From the NCBI GenBank assembly GCA_900768845.1, contig CAAGEK010000012.1, forward strand, positions 80,204-144,203: 64,000 nt of DNA. Direction: 5' to 3'. The notes under the pieces were generated by a model that saw nothing but the letters and a program-made list of their open reading frames with translations, did not search any database and had not been told where the DNA came from. This document shows positions 44,119 through 52,266 of this stretch, piece after piece; the stretch's first letter is position 1; each line of letters opens with the position of its first letter. The stretch is from Alphaproteobacteria bacterium. GTDB lineage: Bacteria; Pseudomonadota; Alphaproteobacteria; CAAGCB01; CAG-977. Made by a program: the position numbers and the translations under genes.

Positions 44119-46077
44119 TCACCACATCCTTCTTTTGCGGGCGTTGCGCCGCCTGATCCGTTCCCTCAACAACCCCGACGGATCGTCCTCTATGACGCTC
44201 AGCCATTCTTTGCGCCGTTGTTTTTCCGGATCTTCCGGTTCGTCTTTGGCGGAACCGCCCGAGGGTTTCCCCTCTTTTTCTTCCTTTTCATCCCGTCCGT
44301 CACCGTCGGTTCCGGCACGCGCACGACGTTCCCGTTCAGCCTGACGTTCCTTTTCCGCTTGGTGTTCCGCTTCGGCGGCCGCCTGTTGTGACGCGGCGCG
44401 CCCTTCTTCGCCGGATTGAGCGTTCCGGCCGTTTTCCCGACGGTTTTCGGCGTTTTCCCCTTCCTCTTCACCGGCGAAGCGGTTTCCCGACGAAGTGCCG
44501 GAGCGGCTTTCTCCGGCTTGTTCCTCCGGATTGCCTTCCCGACCGCTCCCCTGACCGCCCGAAGGGGAGGAGTTTTTTTCTTGCGCGCCCGCGTTTTCAG
44601 AATTTTCCGGTGTATTTCGGCCTCCGTCCGCGTTTTGTCCGTTCTGTGCGGCATCCTGCCGGCCGTCGTTCTGCCGTTGTTGTTCCCGTTGTTGATTTTG
44701 ACGCTGTTTTTTCAACTCGTCTTCCAAATACTTTTTATTAAAAGCGGCGTCTTTGTGATCCGGATCGGACTCCAGCACCTTTCCATACGTTTTTACCGCC
44801 TCTTCAATCCGTCCCGAATAAGCCAGAGCGTTTGCCTTGTTGTACAGGGATTCCGCATCCGGCATACCGGACAAAGACCGGACGGCGTCCGAATATCTCC
44901 CCGCTTTATACTCCGCCGCCGCCCGCCAGCGCGGATCGTCGCCGAACGCTTCCGGATGTCCGGAAGGAAGACCCGCGGAAATGTTCAAAGCTTCCCGACG
45001 GTCGGCGCGTTCAAACGCATCCTTCCACGAAAAAGCATTCGCGCCGGATGTAAAAAAGAAATAAAACAAAAGGCATCCCAGCCATCCGCGCCTGAATCCC
45101 ATAGCGGCGAACGGCAAAATCAAAAGAGTCACATAAACGCCCGCATCCTTCCATGCGTCGGCTTTTTGCATTTCCCCCGTCAAGTCGCCGAAACCGGCGT
45201 TTTCACCGGAATGGAGCGAAAATACGGCGGAAATGTCGGAATCGTCCGGAACCGAACGGCGGTAAACCCCTCCGCCCGCCGCCGCGATTTTCTTAAACGC
45301 CGGTTCGGAAATGCCCGACAGAAAGGCTTTCCCCCGTGAATCGGACAGAAACGTCCCGTCCGGTTTTTGAACGGGCCCGCCTTGTGTCGTTCCGACGCTC
45401 AAAACGGAAACCCGACGGCCTTCGCTTTTCAATTTTCGGGCGGCCGTCACGGCGGCGGAGTCGTTTTCATCGGCGAAAGCCCCCAAAACGACGACGTTCC
45501 CGTCCGGAGATTTCGCTCCGTCCAACAATTCCCCCGCCTGTTTCAATGCACGCGCCAAATCGGGCTTTCCCCCGCCCATAATCCCCGCTTGCACCGAAGG
45601 AAGGATGTTTTCGATCACTTTGACGTCCGAAGTCAGGGGAACGGCGACAAACGCATCACTGTCATATAAAATCAGGGCATACTGGCCGCCGTCGGAATGT
45701 TTCAGGAAATCATAAAGTTTGAAACGCGCCCGATCGGTTCGCGAGGGCTTTACGTCCTGCGGCGACATGAAGAGCGACACGTCCCACAAAAACACCGTAT
45801 CCGTCCCTTTTTTCAATGCGGGTTGAGGCAGGCGTTCCCAAGCGGGGCCGGCCAGAGCCAAGACAGCCAAGCCCCACGATACGGCAAGCAGAAACAGCGG
45901 AAAAGCCCGACTGCGCCGTTTTTCCCCCGAAACCAGCTGTTTTTTCAACAAAAACAAATCGCACGCCGCCCTCCACGCTCCGCCGGCCGCGCCGGTTCGC
46001 GCCGTCAAAAGGGGCAAAAGCAAAAATGCGGCGAATCCCCACAGCCATTCGGGACGCAGGAAATGAAACTCCGTCAT
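44119..46077 (-). CDS. batB: BatB/BatC fusion: VWA domain plus TPR
   Basis: 652 residues. N-terminal membrane helices, then a von Willebrand A domain (about 93-300), a membrane helix pair near 320-350, TPR repeats (SLYNKANALAYSGRIEEAVK, VLESDPDHKDAAFNKKYLE), and a 200-residue low-complexity tail rich in Gln, Glu, Gly, Asn and Arg. The metal site that is normally DxSxS reads DVSLF at 99-103, so its last Ser is lost. The TPR half matches BatC, a separate gene in many bacteria. Overlaps batA by 4 nt. Confidence 0.88.
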   Translation of the reverse strand: MTEFHFLRPEWLWGFAAFLLLPLLTARTGAAGGAWRAACDLFLLKKQLVSGEKRRSRAFPLFLLAVSWGLAVLALAGPAWERLPQPALKKGTDTVFLWDVSLFMSPQDVKPSRTDRARFKLYDFLKHSDGGQYALILYDSDAFVAVPLTSDVKVIENILPSVQAGIMGGGKPDLARALKQAGELLDGAKSPDGNVVVLGAFADENDSAAVTAARKLKSEGRRVSVLSVGTTQGGPVQKPDGTFLSDSRGKAFLSGISEPAFKKIAAAGGGVYRRSVPDDSDISAVFSLHSGENAGFGDLTGEMQKADAWKDAGVYVTLLILPFAAMGFRRGWLGCLLFYFFFTSGANAFSWKDAFERADRREALNISAGLPSGHPEAFGDDPRWRAAAEYKAGRYSDAVRSLSGMPDAESLYNKANALAYSGRIEEAVKTYGKVLESDPDHKDAAFNKKYLEDELKKQRQNQQREQQRQNDGRQDAAQNGQNADGGRNTPENSENAGAQEKNSSPSGGQGSGREGNPEEQAGESRSGTSSGNRFAGEEEGENAENRRENGRNAQSGEEGRAASQQAAAEAEHQAEKERQAERERRARAGTDGDGRDEKEEKEGKPSGGSAKDEPEDPEKQRRKEWLSVIEDDPSGLLRERIRRRNARKRRMW

Positions 46078-47072
46078 GCCGCATCCCTCCCCGCCGCCGC
46101 GCCCAAAGCCGCCAGAACGCTCAACCCGAACGCCAACGCCAAAGGATAATAAAACAGTTCCTTGACGGGGCGGACGAACACGTCGTCGTTCTTCACCGGT
46201 TCAAGCGCGTCGATTTTATCGTAAATCCGTTCCAATTGCAGCGTATCCTTCGCCCTGAAATATTCCCCGCCCGTCATGGCGGCGATGCGTTTCAACGTCC
46301 TTTCGTCGATTTCCGCGTCGCGAGGCAGTTTCACGGGACCGAACATCCCCTGAAAGGCGACGGAATCGGATCCCGCCCCGATCGTATAGATTTTAACCCC
46401 CGCCTTTTCCGCCAAACGCGCCGCATCCAAAGGACGGAAAGTTCCGGCATTCGCTTCTCCGTCCGACAACAACACGATAACCCTGCTCTGCGCCGGAACC
46501 TCCTCCGTCGCTTTCAACGCCAATCCCAAAGCGTCGCCGATCGCCGTTTGCGTTCCCGCCATGCCGACTTCGGCTTCGTTCAACAATGTCGAAACCGTTT
46601 TTAAATCAAACGTCAGCGGAACATAAACGTACGCCCGTTCGCCGAACAACACGACCCCGACGCGGTCGCCCTCGCGTTTTTTCACAAACGCATCGGCCAC
46701 CGACCGGACGGCGTCCCATCGGGTGACAGGTCTTCCGTTCAATTCAAAATCCCCTTCGCGCATCGATCCCGATATGTCCAAAACCAGCATCAGATTGCGT
46801 CCTTCGGAAGGTACTTTCAACGCTTCGCCCGTCCATTGGGGGCGCGCCGCCGCACAAACCAGAAGCAACCACACCGACGCGCCCAAAATGCGCCGCGCTT
46901 TCAATCCGACGGCAAAAGACGGACGGCGGGAAACGGAAAGAGAGGAAACGCTTTCAAAAAACGGCACTTTCAACGCCTGCCCGTCCCCGTTTCCCGCACG
47001 CGGCAAAAGCCGTCGCATCAACAACGGCAAAGGCAACAAGACAAACATCCAAATCCATGCAAAATGCGTCAT
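46074..47072 (-). CDS. batA: BatA-like VWA domain membrane protein
   Basis: 332 residues from the ATG at 47072 (CGGAG 8 nt upstream). N-terminal helices (HFAWIWMFVLLPLPLLM and a second near 64-76), a VWA domain with an intact metal site DISGSM (Asp99, Ser101, Ser103) and LSDGEANAG, then a C-terminal helix (YYPLALAFGLSVLAALGA). Overlaps the DUF4381 gene by 4 nt. Confidence 0.92.
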   Translation of the reverse strand: MTHFAWIWMFVLLPLPLLMRRLLPRAGNGDGQALKVPFFESVSSLSVSRRPSFAVGLKARRILGASVWLLLVCAAARPQWTGEALKVPSEGRNLMLVLDISGSMREGDFELNGRPVTRWDAVRSVADAFVKKREGDRVGVVLFGERAYVYVPLTFDLKTVSTLLNEAEVGMAGTQTAIGDALGLALKATEEVPAQSRVIVLLSDGEANAGTFRPLDAARLAEKAGVKIYTIGAGSDSVAFQGMFGPVKLPRDAEIDERTLKRIAAMTGGEYFRAKDTLQLERIYDKIDALEPVKNDDVFVRPVKELFYYPLALAFGLSVLAALGAAAGRDAA

Positions 47073-47557
47073 AAGACACGCTCCGTCCATTGTCGTGCGG
47101 TTTGCACCAGATGCAACGCGTCGTTTTCCTTTTCCGTATCGCGTTCCGGCGGTGCGTAGGCTTGAAAACTTAACAAGGATTCGTCCCGTTCGGACAAGGC
47201 CGCCCCCGCTTTTCTCAAAAAATCCGCCCAAGCCCTTCCGCTCAACCCCGCGACCGCATCCCTTCCGAAACGCACGGCGGCGGCGCGTTTTATCAAAACG
47301 GAAATTTCCGACGACAATGCTGAAACATCCTTGTTTTCAAAAAAACGCGTTTCTATGGCTTTCAGAGTTTCAAACGCCTTGCGACGGCGACGGGCGCGCA
47401 CGCCGTGCGAAAGCCCCAGCAGGAAAAGCGTTCCGACGACGGCGACGGCCAAAACGACCTGCCACCCGACGGCCAAGGGAAACGGCGCATTCGGGTACGG
47501 CGGCCGTACCGACGCAATCAATTCCTCTTCAGTCAATCCTTCCGGCAACAAGCTCAT
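47069..47557 (-). CDS. DUF4381 family membrane protein
   Basis: 162 residues. After LPEGLTEEELIASVRPPYPN comes one membrane helix (AVGWQVVLAVAVVGTLFLLGL), then a basic, helical cytoplasmic domain (IETRFFENKDVSALSSEISV, LIKRAAAVRFGRDAVAGLSG). This family normally sits between a DUF58 gene and batA. Here it is first in the run; neither DUF58 nor moxR is found upstream. Confidence 0.87.
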   Translation of the reverse strand: MSLLPEGLTEEELIASVRPPYPNAPFPLAVGWQVVLAVAVVGTLFLLGLSHGVRARRRRKAFETLKAIETRFFENKDVSALSSEISVLIKRAAAVRFGRDAVAGLSGRAWADFLRKAGAALSERDESLLSFQAYAPPERDTEKENDALHLVQTARQWTERVL

Positions 47558-47647
47558 TCGTCATCTCCGTCATCAATCGGATGTAAGGCCTGAAAACATC
47601 GGAATCAAGACCCGATTCCGTTTGTTTTTGTGGACAAACGCTTTATT

Positions 47648-47675
47648 TTGACCCAAACTGACGGTAATGTACAGT
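47648..47675 (+). promoter_or_regulatory. Candidate promoter of the nuclease-like/Sel1 pair
   Basis: TTGACC (47648-47653), a 16-nt spacer, then TACAGT (47670-47675), 15 nt before the ATG at 47691. AGAGG lies 5 nt before that ATG. Confidence 0.35.
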
Positions 47676-47690
47676 TGATAAGAGGTCTAT

Positions 47691-48296
47691 ATGAACGAAT
47701 TGACAAAACCGGCGCGGGTCGCGAAAGCGGGGGAAAAGCATGAAATGCAAAACCGTCTGAACACGCTTGAAGACGTGCCCGCAATTTATCGCGACTATCC
47801 GGATTTTGATTCCCTGACGATCGACCCTGCACACGGAAGCGTTCCCGAACCCAAAACGATACGGGAAGCGATGTCCGCCGTCGAAGCCGTCATGAACGGA
47901 ACTTTGAAAGCCCCCCTGTCCCGTCCGAAAGAAGGCTATATCGACTTTTACGACGGGGAAGGCCGCCCGATCGACGTGAAAACGCCCCTGTCGCCTTCAA
48001 AAAGGGACAAGTGGGAGTTTTCATACGTCCAAAGCGCGGATAAAATTCTGGAACAATTGGAAAAAACGGAAGCAAACCAAAAAACCGGACGACAGGAACC
48101 CGTCATCGTCCTGTTGGATTCGACTTATATGACACAGGAAGACCACACCGCTTTGTGGCGGGAATTGCGCCGGCGGACGAAAGAAGACCGCAGCATCCTG
48201 AACGGAATTACAGAGGTCTGCGTGCGTCCCGACTTGCCGACGCGCACCATGCAACAAACGCTCATCCGGAACAGATTGGGAGGGAAAGTCAGATGA
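47691..48296 (+). CDS. Unknown protein, possible PD-(D/E)XK nuclease-like fold
   Basis: 201 residues, no signal peptide. The central part reads GYIDFYDGEGRPIDVKTPLS (82-101): an acidic strand followed by D95-V-K97, the arrangement of the D...DxK metal site in restriction-like nucleases. PVIVLLDSTYMTQEDHTALW and ITEVCVRP would be further strands and helices. Some CDI and polymorphic toxin nuclease domains look similar, but I cannot name a family, and the first 70 residues are unlike anything I know. The stop overlaps the next start by 4 nt. Confidence 0.6.
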   Translation: MNELTKPARVAKAGEKHEMQNRLNTLEDVPAIYRDYPDFDSLTIDPAHGSVPEPKTIREAMSAVEAVMNGTLKAPLSRPKEGYIDFYDGEGRPIDVKTPLSPSKRDKWEFSYVQSADKILEQLEKTEANQKTGRQEPVIVLLDSTYMTQEDHTALWRELRRRTKEDRSILNGITEVCVRPDLPTRTMQQTLIRNRLGGKVR

Positions 48297-48841
48297 AACC
48301 GTTTTCTTTTATTCCGCTTTTCGCTTTGTTCGCCGTGCTGAGCGGATGCGTGTTCATGGACACCGGCGTCATTTCCTACGGCAAGCTGGGAAACGGTTAT
48401 GAAGAAGGCGTCACGGCTTTTAACACCGGCGATTTTCCCTTTGCGTTGAAAATGCTGGAACCCGTCGCCGAAAACGGAAACGTTGACGCGCAATATCTGG
48501 CGGGACTGATTTACCTGAACGGATTGACGGACGGACAACGCAATTCGTACGCCGCGGAAAAATGGTTGTCCATGGCGGCGTCCGCAGGACATCCCGCCGC
48601 TCAGGAACAGTTGGCGTTTTTATACCGAGACCAGAGCGCGCCGTTGTACAATCCTTTGGCCGCTTACCGCTGGTTTGAAATCGTCGTCGCGGAAAAACCC
48701 GAATATAAAGCGACTTTGGGCGAACTGAGATGGGCTTTGACAATGCAGGGAAAGCTGGCCGAAGCCGAAGATTTGAACATTTCCGTTCCCTCTTATGTCT
48801 ATCACGGTTCGGATTACAACGCCCTGTTTCCTCCGCGCTGA
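48293..48841 (+). CDS. Sel1-repeat lipoprotein
   Basis: 182 residues from the ATG at 48293, with GGAGGG upstream; the frame is open from 48155 inside the previous gene. Lipobox LSGC follows a hydrophobic start (FIPLFALFAVLSGC). Sel1/TPR repeats: VDAQYLAGLIYLNGLTDGQR, AAEKWLSMAASAGHPAAQEQ and PLAAYRWFEIVVAEKPEYK. Coupled to the nuclease-like gene by ATGA, so the two are probably made together. Confidence 0.85.
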   Translation: MKPFSFIPLFALFAVLSGCVFMDTGVISYGKLGNGYEEGVTAFNTGDFPFALKMLEPVAENGNVDAQYLAGLIYLNGLTDGQRNSYAAEKWLSMAASAGHPAAQEQLAFLYRDQSAPLYNPLAAYRWFEIVVAEKPEYKATLGELRWALTMQGKLAEAEDLNISVPSYVYHGSDYNALFPPR

Positions 48842-48867
48842 CGCAAAGCCCCGCCTGAGCGGCTCCG

Positions 48868-50901
48868 CTAAAAACGCAACTCCGCCTTTTCAAGCCGCCT
48901 GATTTCGTCGCGAAGTTTGGCGGCTTGTTCAAATTCAAGGTCTTCGGCGGCCTTGCGCATTTGTTTTTCCAGTTTGGCAATCCGGTCTTTCAGGTTTTTG
49001 CCCGCGACAAGGGCGGCCGTTTGCGCGTCGTCCGCGCCGACATCGGCATAATCCCCGTCGCACAGGTTTTGCAAAATGTCCGTAACGCCGCGCCGGATCG
49101 TTTTCGGCGTGATGCCGTGCGCCGCATTGAACTTTTCCTGTTTTTCACGGCGGCGCGCCGTTTCCGACAACGCCCGCTTCATGGAATCCGTCGTTTTATC
49201 GGCATACAGGATGACGCGCCCTTCGGCGTTTCTGGCGGCGCGCCCGATTGTTTGGATCAAAGACCTGTCCGAACGCAGAAAACCTTCCTTGTCCGCATCC
49301 AAAATCGCGACCAAAGCGCATTCCGGTATGTCCAACCCCTCCCTGAGCAGGTTGATGCCCACCAAAACGTCGAACACTCCCAAACGCAAATCGCGGATAA
49401 TCTCGATACGTTCCAACGTGTCGATATCCGAATGCAGATAACGCACCCGAACGCCGTTTTCCGCCAGATAGTCCGTCAAATCCTCGGCCATGCGTTTTGT
49501 CAGCGTCGTCACAAGGACGCGTTGTCCCTTTGCGGCACAGGCGCGGCATTCGGCCATCAGGTCGTCGACCTGCGTCGCGACGGGGCGGACTTCGCATTCC
49601 GGATCAAGCAACCCCGTCGGGCGAATGATTTGTTCCGTAAACGCGCCGTGCGTCTGCTCCAACTCCCATTCACCGGGGGTCGCCGAAACGAAAATCGTAC
49701 GGGGACGCATCGCGTTCCATTCCTCGAACTTCAAAGGGCGGTTGTCAATGCAGCTGGGCAGACGGAAACCGTAATTCGACAACGTGCTTTTGCGATTGAA
49801 GTCGCCGCGGTACATTCCGCCGATTTGCGGCACGGAAACATGACTTTCGTCAACGAACAAAAGCGCGTCCGAAGGCAGATATTCAAACAGCGTCGGCGGC
49901 GGTTCCCCCGCCGCCCGCCCCGTCAGATGGCGCGAATAATTTTCAATGCCTTTGCAGTGTCCCGTCGCTTCCAGCATTTCCAAATCGAAACGCGTCCTTT
50001 GTTCGATTCTCTCGGCTTCCAGAGGTTTTTCATGCGTCCGGTAAAAATCCAGCCGCTCTTTCAGCTCCTCTTTGATCGTCTTCATCGCCTGTGACAATGC
50101 GGGGCGCGGCGTGACATAGTGGCTGGCGGGATAAACGGTGATCTCTTTCAATTCCAGCTTTTTTTCACCGGTCAGAGGGTCGAATTCCGAAATGCTTTCC
50201 AGTTCGTCGCCGAAAAAGGACAGCCGCCATGCCAAATCTTCATAGTGGCTGGGGAAAATATCCAGAACGTCGCCTTTGATTCTGAACGTTCCGCGGGTGA
50301 AGCCCAGATCGTTGCGCTGGTATTGCAATTCCGTCAGACGCCGCCCCAACTCGCGGACGTCGGCTTCCGCCCCCGCCTGCAGGGAAAAAGCCATTCCCGA
50401 ATAGGATTCGACGCTGCCCAAACCGTAAATGCACGATACCGAAGCAACGATGATCACGTCGCGGCGTTCCAGAATGTTCCGCGTCGCTCCGTGCCTCATG
50501 CGGTCGATCTGTTCGTTGATGGCGGAATCCTTTTCGATATATGTATCCGTGCGGGGGATATAGGCTTCGGGCTGGTAATAATCGTAATAACTGACGAAAT
50601 ATTCGACGGCGTTTTCGGGAAAGAACGACTTCATCTCCCCGTACAGTTGAGCCGCCAGAATCTTGTTCGGAGCCATAATCAACGCGGGCTTTTTCATTTC
50701 ACGGATGATTTGCGCCATCGTGAACGTCTTTCCCGATCCCGTCACGCCCAAAAGCACTTGATTCCGCTCGCCCTTTTTCAACCCGTCGACCAGTTCTTCG
50801 ATCGCTTCGGGTTGGTCGCCGGAAGGTTCGAATTCGGAATGCAACTTGAATTCCGCGTCTTCAAAACGCTCCGGTTTTCGATACAGGGGGATTGTGTTCA
50901 T
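48868..50901 (-). CDS. uvrB: UvrABC system protein B
   Basis: 677 residues. Damage-verifying helicase-like subunit of nucleotide excision repair. Walker A GVTGSGKTFTMA, the beta-hairpin VEYFVSYYDYYQPEAYIPR, helicase motif FVDESHVSVPQIGGMYRGD, GINLLREGLDIPE, QTIGRAARN, and the C-terminal UvrC-binding motif (EKQMRKAAEDLEFEQAAKLR). Complete, with no LexA-like box recognised upstream. Confidence 0.98.
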   Translation of the reverse strand: MNTIPLYRKPERFEDAEFKLHSEFEPSGDQPEAIEELVDGLKKGERNQVLLGVTGSGKTFTMAQIIREMKKPALIMAPNKILAAQLYGEMKSFFPENAVEYFVSYYDYYQPEAYIPRTDTYIEKDSAINEQIDRMRHGATRNILERRDVIIVASVSCIYGLGSVESYSGMAFSLQAGAEADVRELGRRLTELQYQRNDLGFTRGTFRIKGDVLDIFPSHYEDLAWRLSFFGDELESISEFDPLTGEKKLELKEITVYPASHYVTPRPALSQAMKTIKEELKERLDFYRTHEKPLEAERIEQRTRFDLEMLEATGHCKGIENYSRHLTGRAAGEPPPTLFEYLPSDALLFVDESHVSVPQIGGMYRGDFNRKSTLSNYGFRLPSCIDNRPLKFEEWNAMRPRTIFVSATPGEWELEQTHGAFTEQIIRPTGLLDPECEVRPVATQVDDLMAECRACAAKGQRVLVTTLTKRMAEDLTDYLAENGVRVRYLHSDIDTLERIEIIRDLRLGVFDVLVGINLLREGLDIPECALVAILDADKEGFLRSDRSLIQTIGRAARNAEGRVILYADKTTDSMKRALSETARRREKQEKFNAAHGITPKTIRRGVTDILQNLCDGDYADVGADDAQTAALVAGKNLKDRIAKLEKQMRKAAEDLEFEQAAKLRDEIRRLEKAELRF

Positions 50902-50995
50902 AATCGTCGTCTTTTCATCAGATTTGTATTTACGGACATCTTCTATTTAGGTAGTATCCGTATCGTTTTGCAACATATTATGGGACAAAAATAAA

Positions 50996-52204
50996 ATGAG
51001 CATTCTCGCCGACCGTTTGTCAGCCGTGAAACCGTCGCCCACCTTGGCCGTCACTCAAAAGGCTAAAGAATTGAAGGCCGCCGGCGTCGACGTTATCGAT
51101 TTAGGCGTCGGAGAACCCGATTTCCCGACGCCCGACCACATTTGCAACGCCGCGAAAACCGCGCTGGACAAAGGCGAAACGAAATATGTGCCCGTCCCCG
51201 GAACGCTTGCCTTCCGCCAAGCGATTTGCGACAAGTTCAAACGTGAAAACGGATTGGACTGCACCCCCGAACAAATCACCGTCAGTTGCGGCGGCAAAGG
51301 AACGTTGTTCAACGCGTTCATGGCAACAGTCAACCCGTCGGACGAAGTCATCATCCCCGCGCCGTACTGGGTTTCCTACCCCGATATGGTGCGTTTGGCA
51401 GGCGGAACCCCCGTGTTCGTCGTCGGCGAAGAGCGAAACGGGTTTAAAATAACGCCCGAAGCCCTTGAGGCCGCCATCACCCCGAAAACGAAATGGCTGG
51501 TTGTCAATTCTCCGTCCAACCCGTCGGGGGCGGCCTATAACGCTTCCGAACTCCGCGCTTTGGGAGAGGTGCTGATCCGCCATCCGCACGTTTACGTCAT
51601 CAGTGACGAAATTTACGAACACATCGTTTACGACGGTTTTAAAACGCCCAGCATCGCCGCCGTCGTTCCCGAAATCAAAGATCGGGTCTTGACGGTCAAC
51701 GGTCTGGCGAAATCGTTTGCCATGACGGGGTGGCGCGTCGGATATGCCGCAGGTCCCGTCGACATCATCAAAGCGATGAACAAAATCCAATCCCAAAGCA
51801 CTTCCCATGCCGTTTCGTTCTGTCAATCCGCCGGCATTGTCGCGTTGAACTCCCCGTTGGATTTCCTGAAAGAACGCAACGACATCTTTCGCAATCGCCG
51901 CGATATGGTCGCCAAACGCCTGAACGAAGAAGCCGAAGGCATTTCCTGCCGCGTCCCCGAAGGTGCTTTTTATCTGTATCCCTGTGTTGCGGGATGTTTG
52001 GGCAAAACGACCCCCGAGGGTAAAAAGATTGAAACGGACGGCGATTTTGTCACGGCTTTGCTGGAAAACGAAGGCGTCGCCGTCGTTCAGGGCGAGGCGT
52101 TCGGCCTGTCGCCTTATTTCCGTTTGTCCTATGCGACTTCGACAGAGCTGTTGGAAAAGGCGTGCGACCGCATCGTCCGTTTCTGCGCCAATCTGAAAGG
52201 ATAA
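50996..52204 (+). CDS. Pyridoxal-phosphate aminotransferase (aspartate aminotransferase, subgroup Ib)
   Basis: 402 residues. VIDLGVGEPDFPTPDHI, YVPVPGTLAFRQAI, VVNSPSNPSGAAY, VISDEIYEHIVYDG and the Schiff-base lysine in NGLAKSFAMTGWRVGYAAG, with the C-terminal Arg in YFRLSYATS. This is the AspC-type enzyme of alphaproteobacteria, moving amino groups between aspartate and glutamate. Divergent from uvrB. Confidence 0.94.
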   Translation: MSILADRLSAVKPSPTLAVTQKAKELKAAGVDVIDLGVGEPDFPTPDHICNAAKTALDKGETKYVPVPGTLAFRQAICDKFKRENGLDCTPEQITVSCGGKGTLFNAFMATVNPSDEVIIPAPYWVSYPDMVRLAGGTPVFVVGEERNGFKITPEALEAAITPKTKWLVVNSPSNPSGAAYNASELRALGEVLIRHPHVYVISDEIYEHIVYDGFKTPSIAAVVPEIKDRVLTVNGLAKSFAMTGWRVGYAAGPVDIIKAMNKIQSQSTSHAVSFCQSAGIVALNSPLDFLKERNDIFRNRRDMVAKRLNEEAEGISCRVPEGAFYLYPCVAGCLGKTTPEGKKIETDGDFVTALLENEGVAVVQGEAFGLSPYFRLSYATSTELLEKACDRIVRFCANLKG

Positions 52205-52266
52205 TTGCAAACCCCCGCGAAAAGCGTTATTCTGTAAAGAGATATAACAAATTCAAGGGGGTTCGG

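Noticed and set aside
52162..52266. Longer start for the EF-G-like protein
   Set aside because: The extension overlaps the end of the aminotransferase gene, and the AAGGGGG site points to the ATG at 52267.
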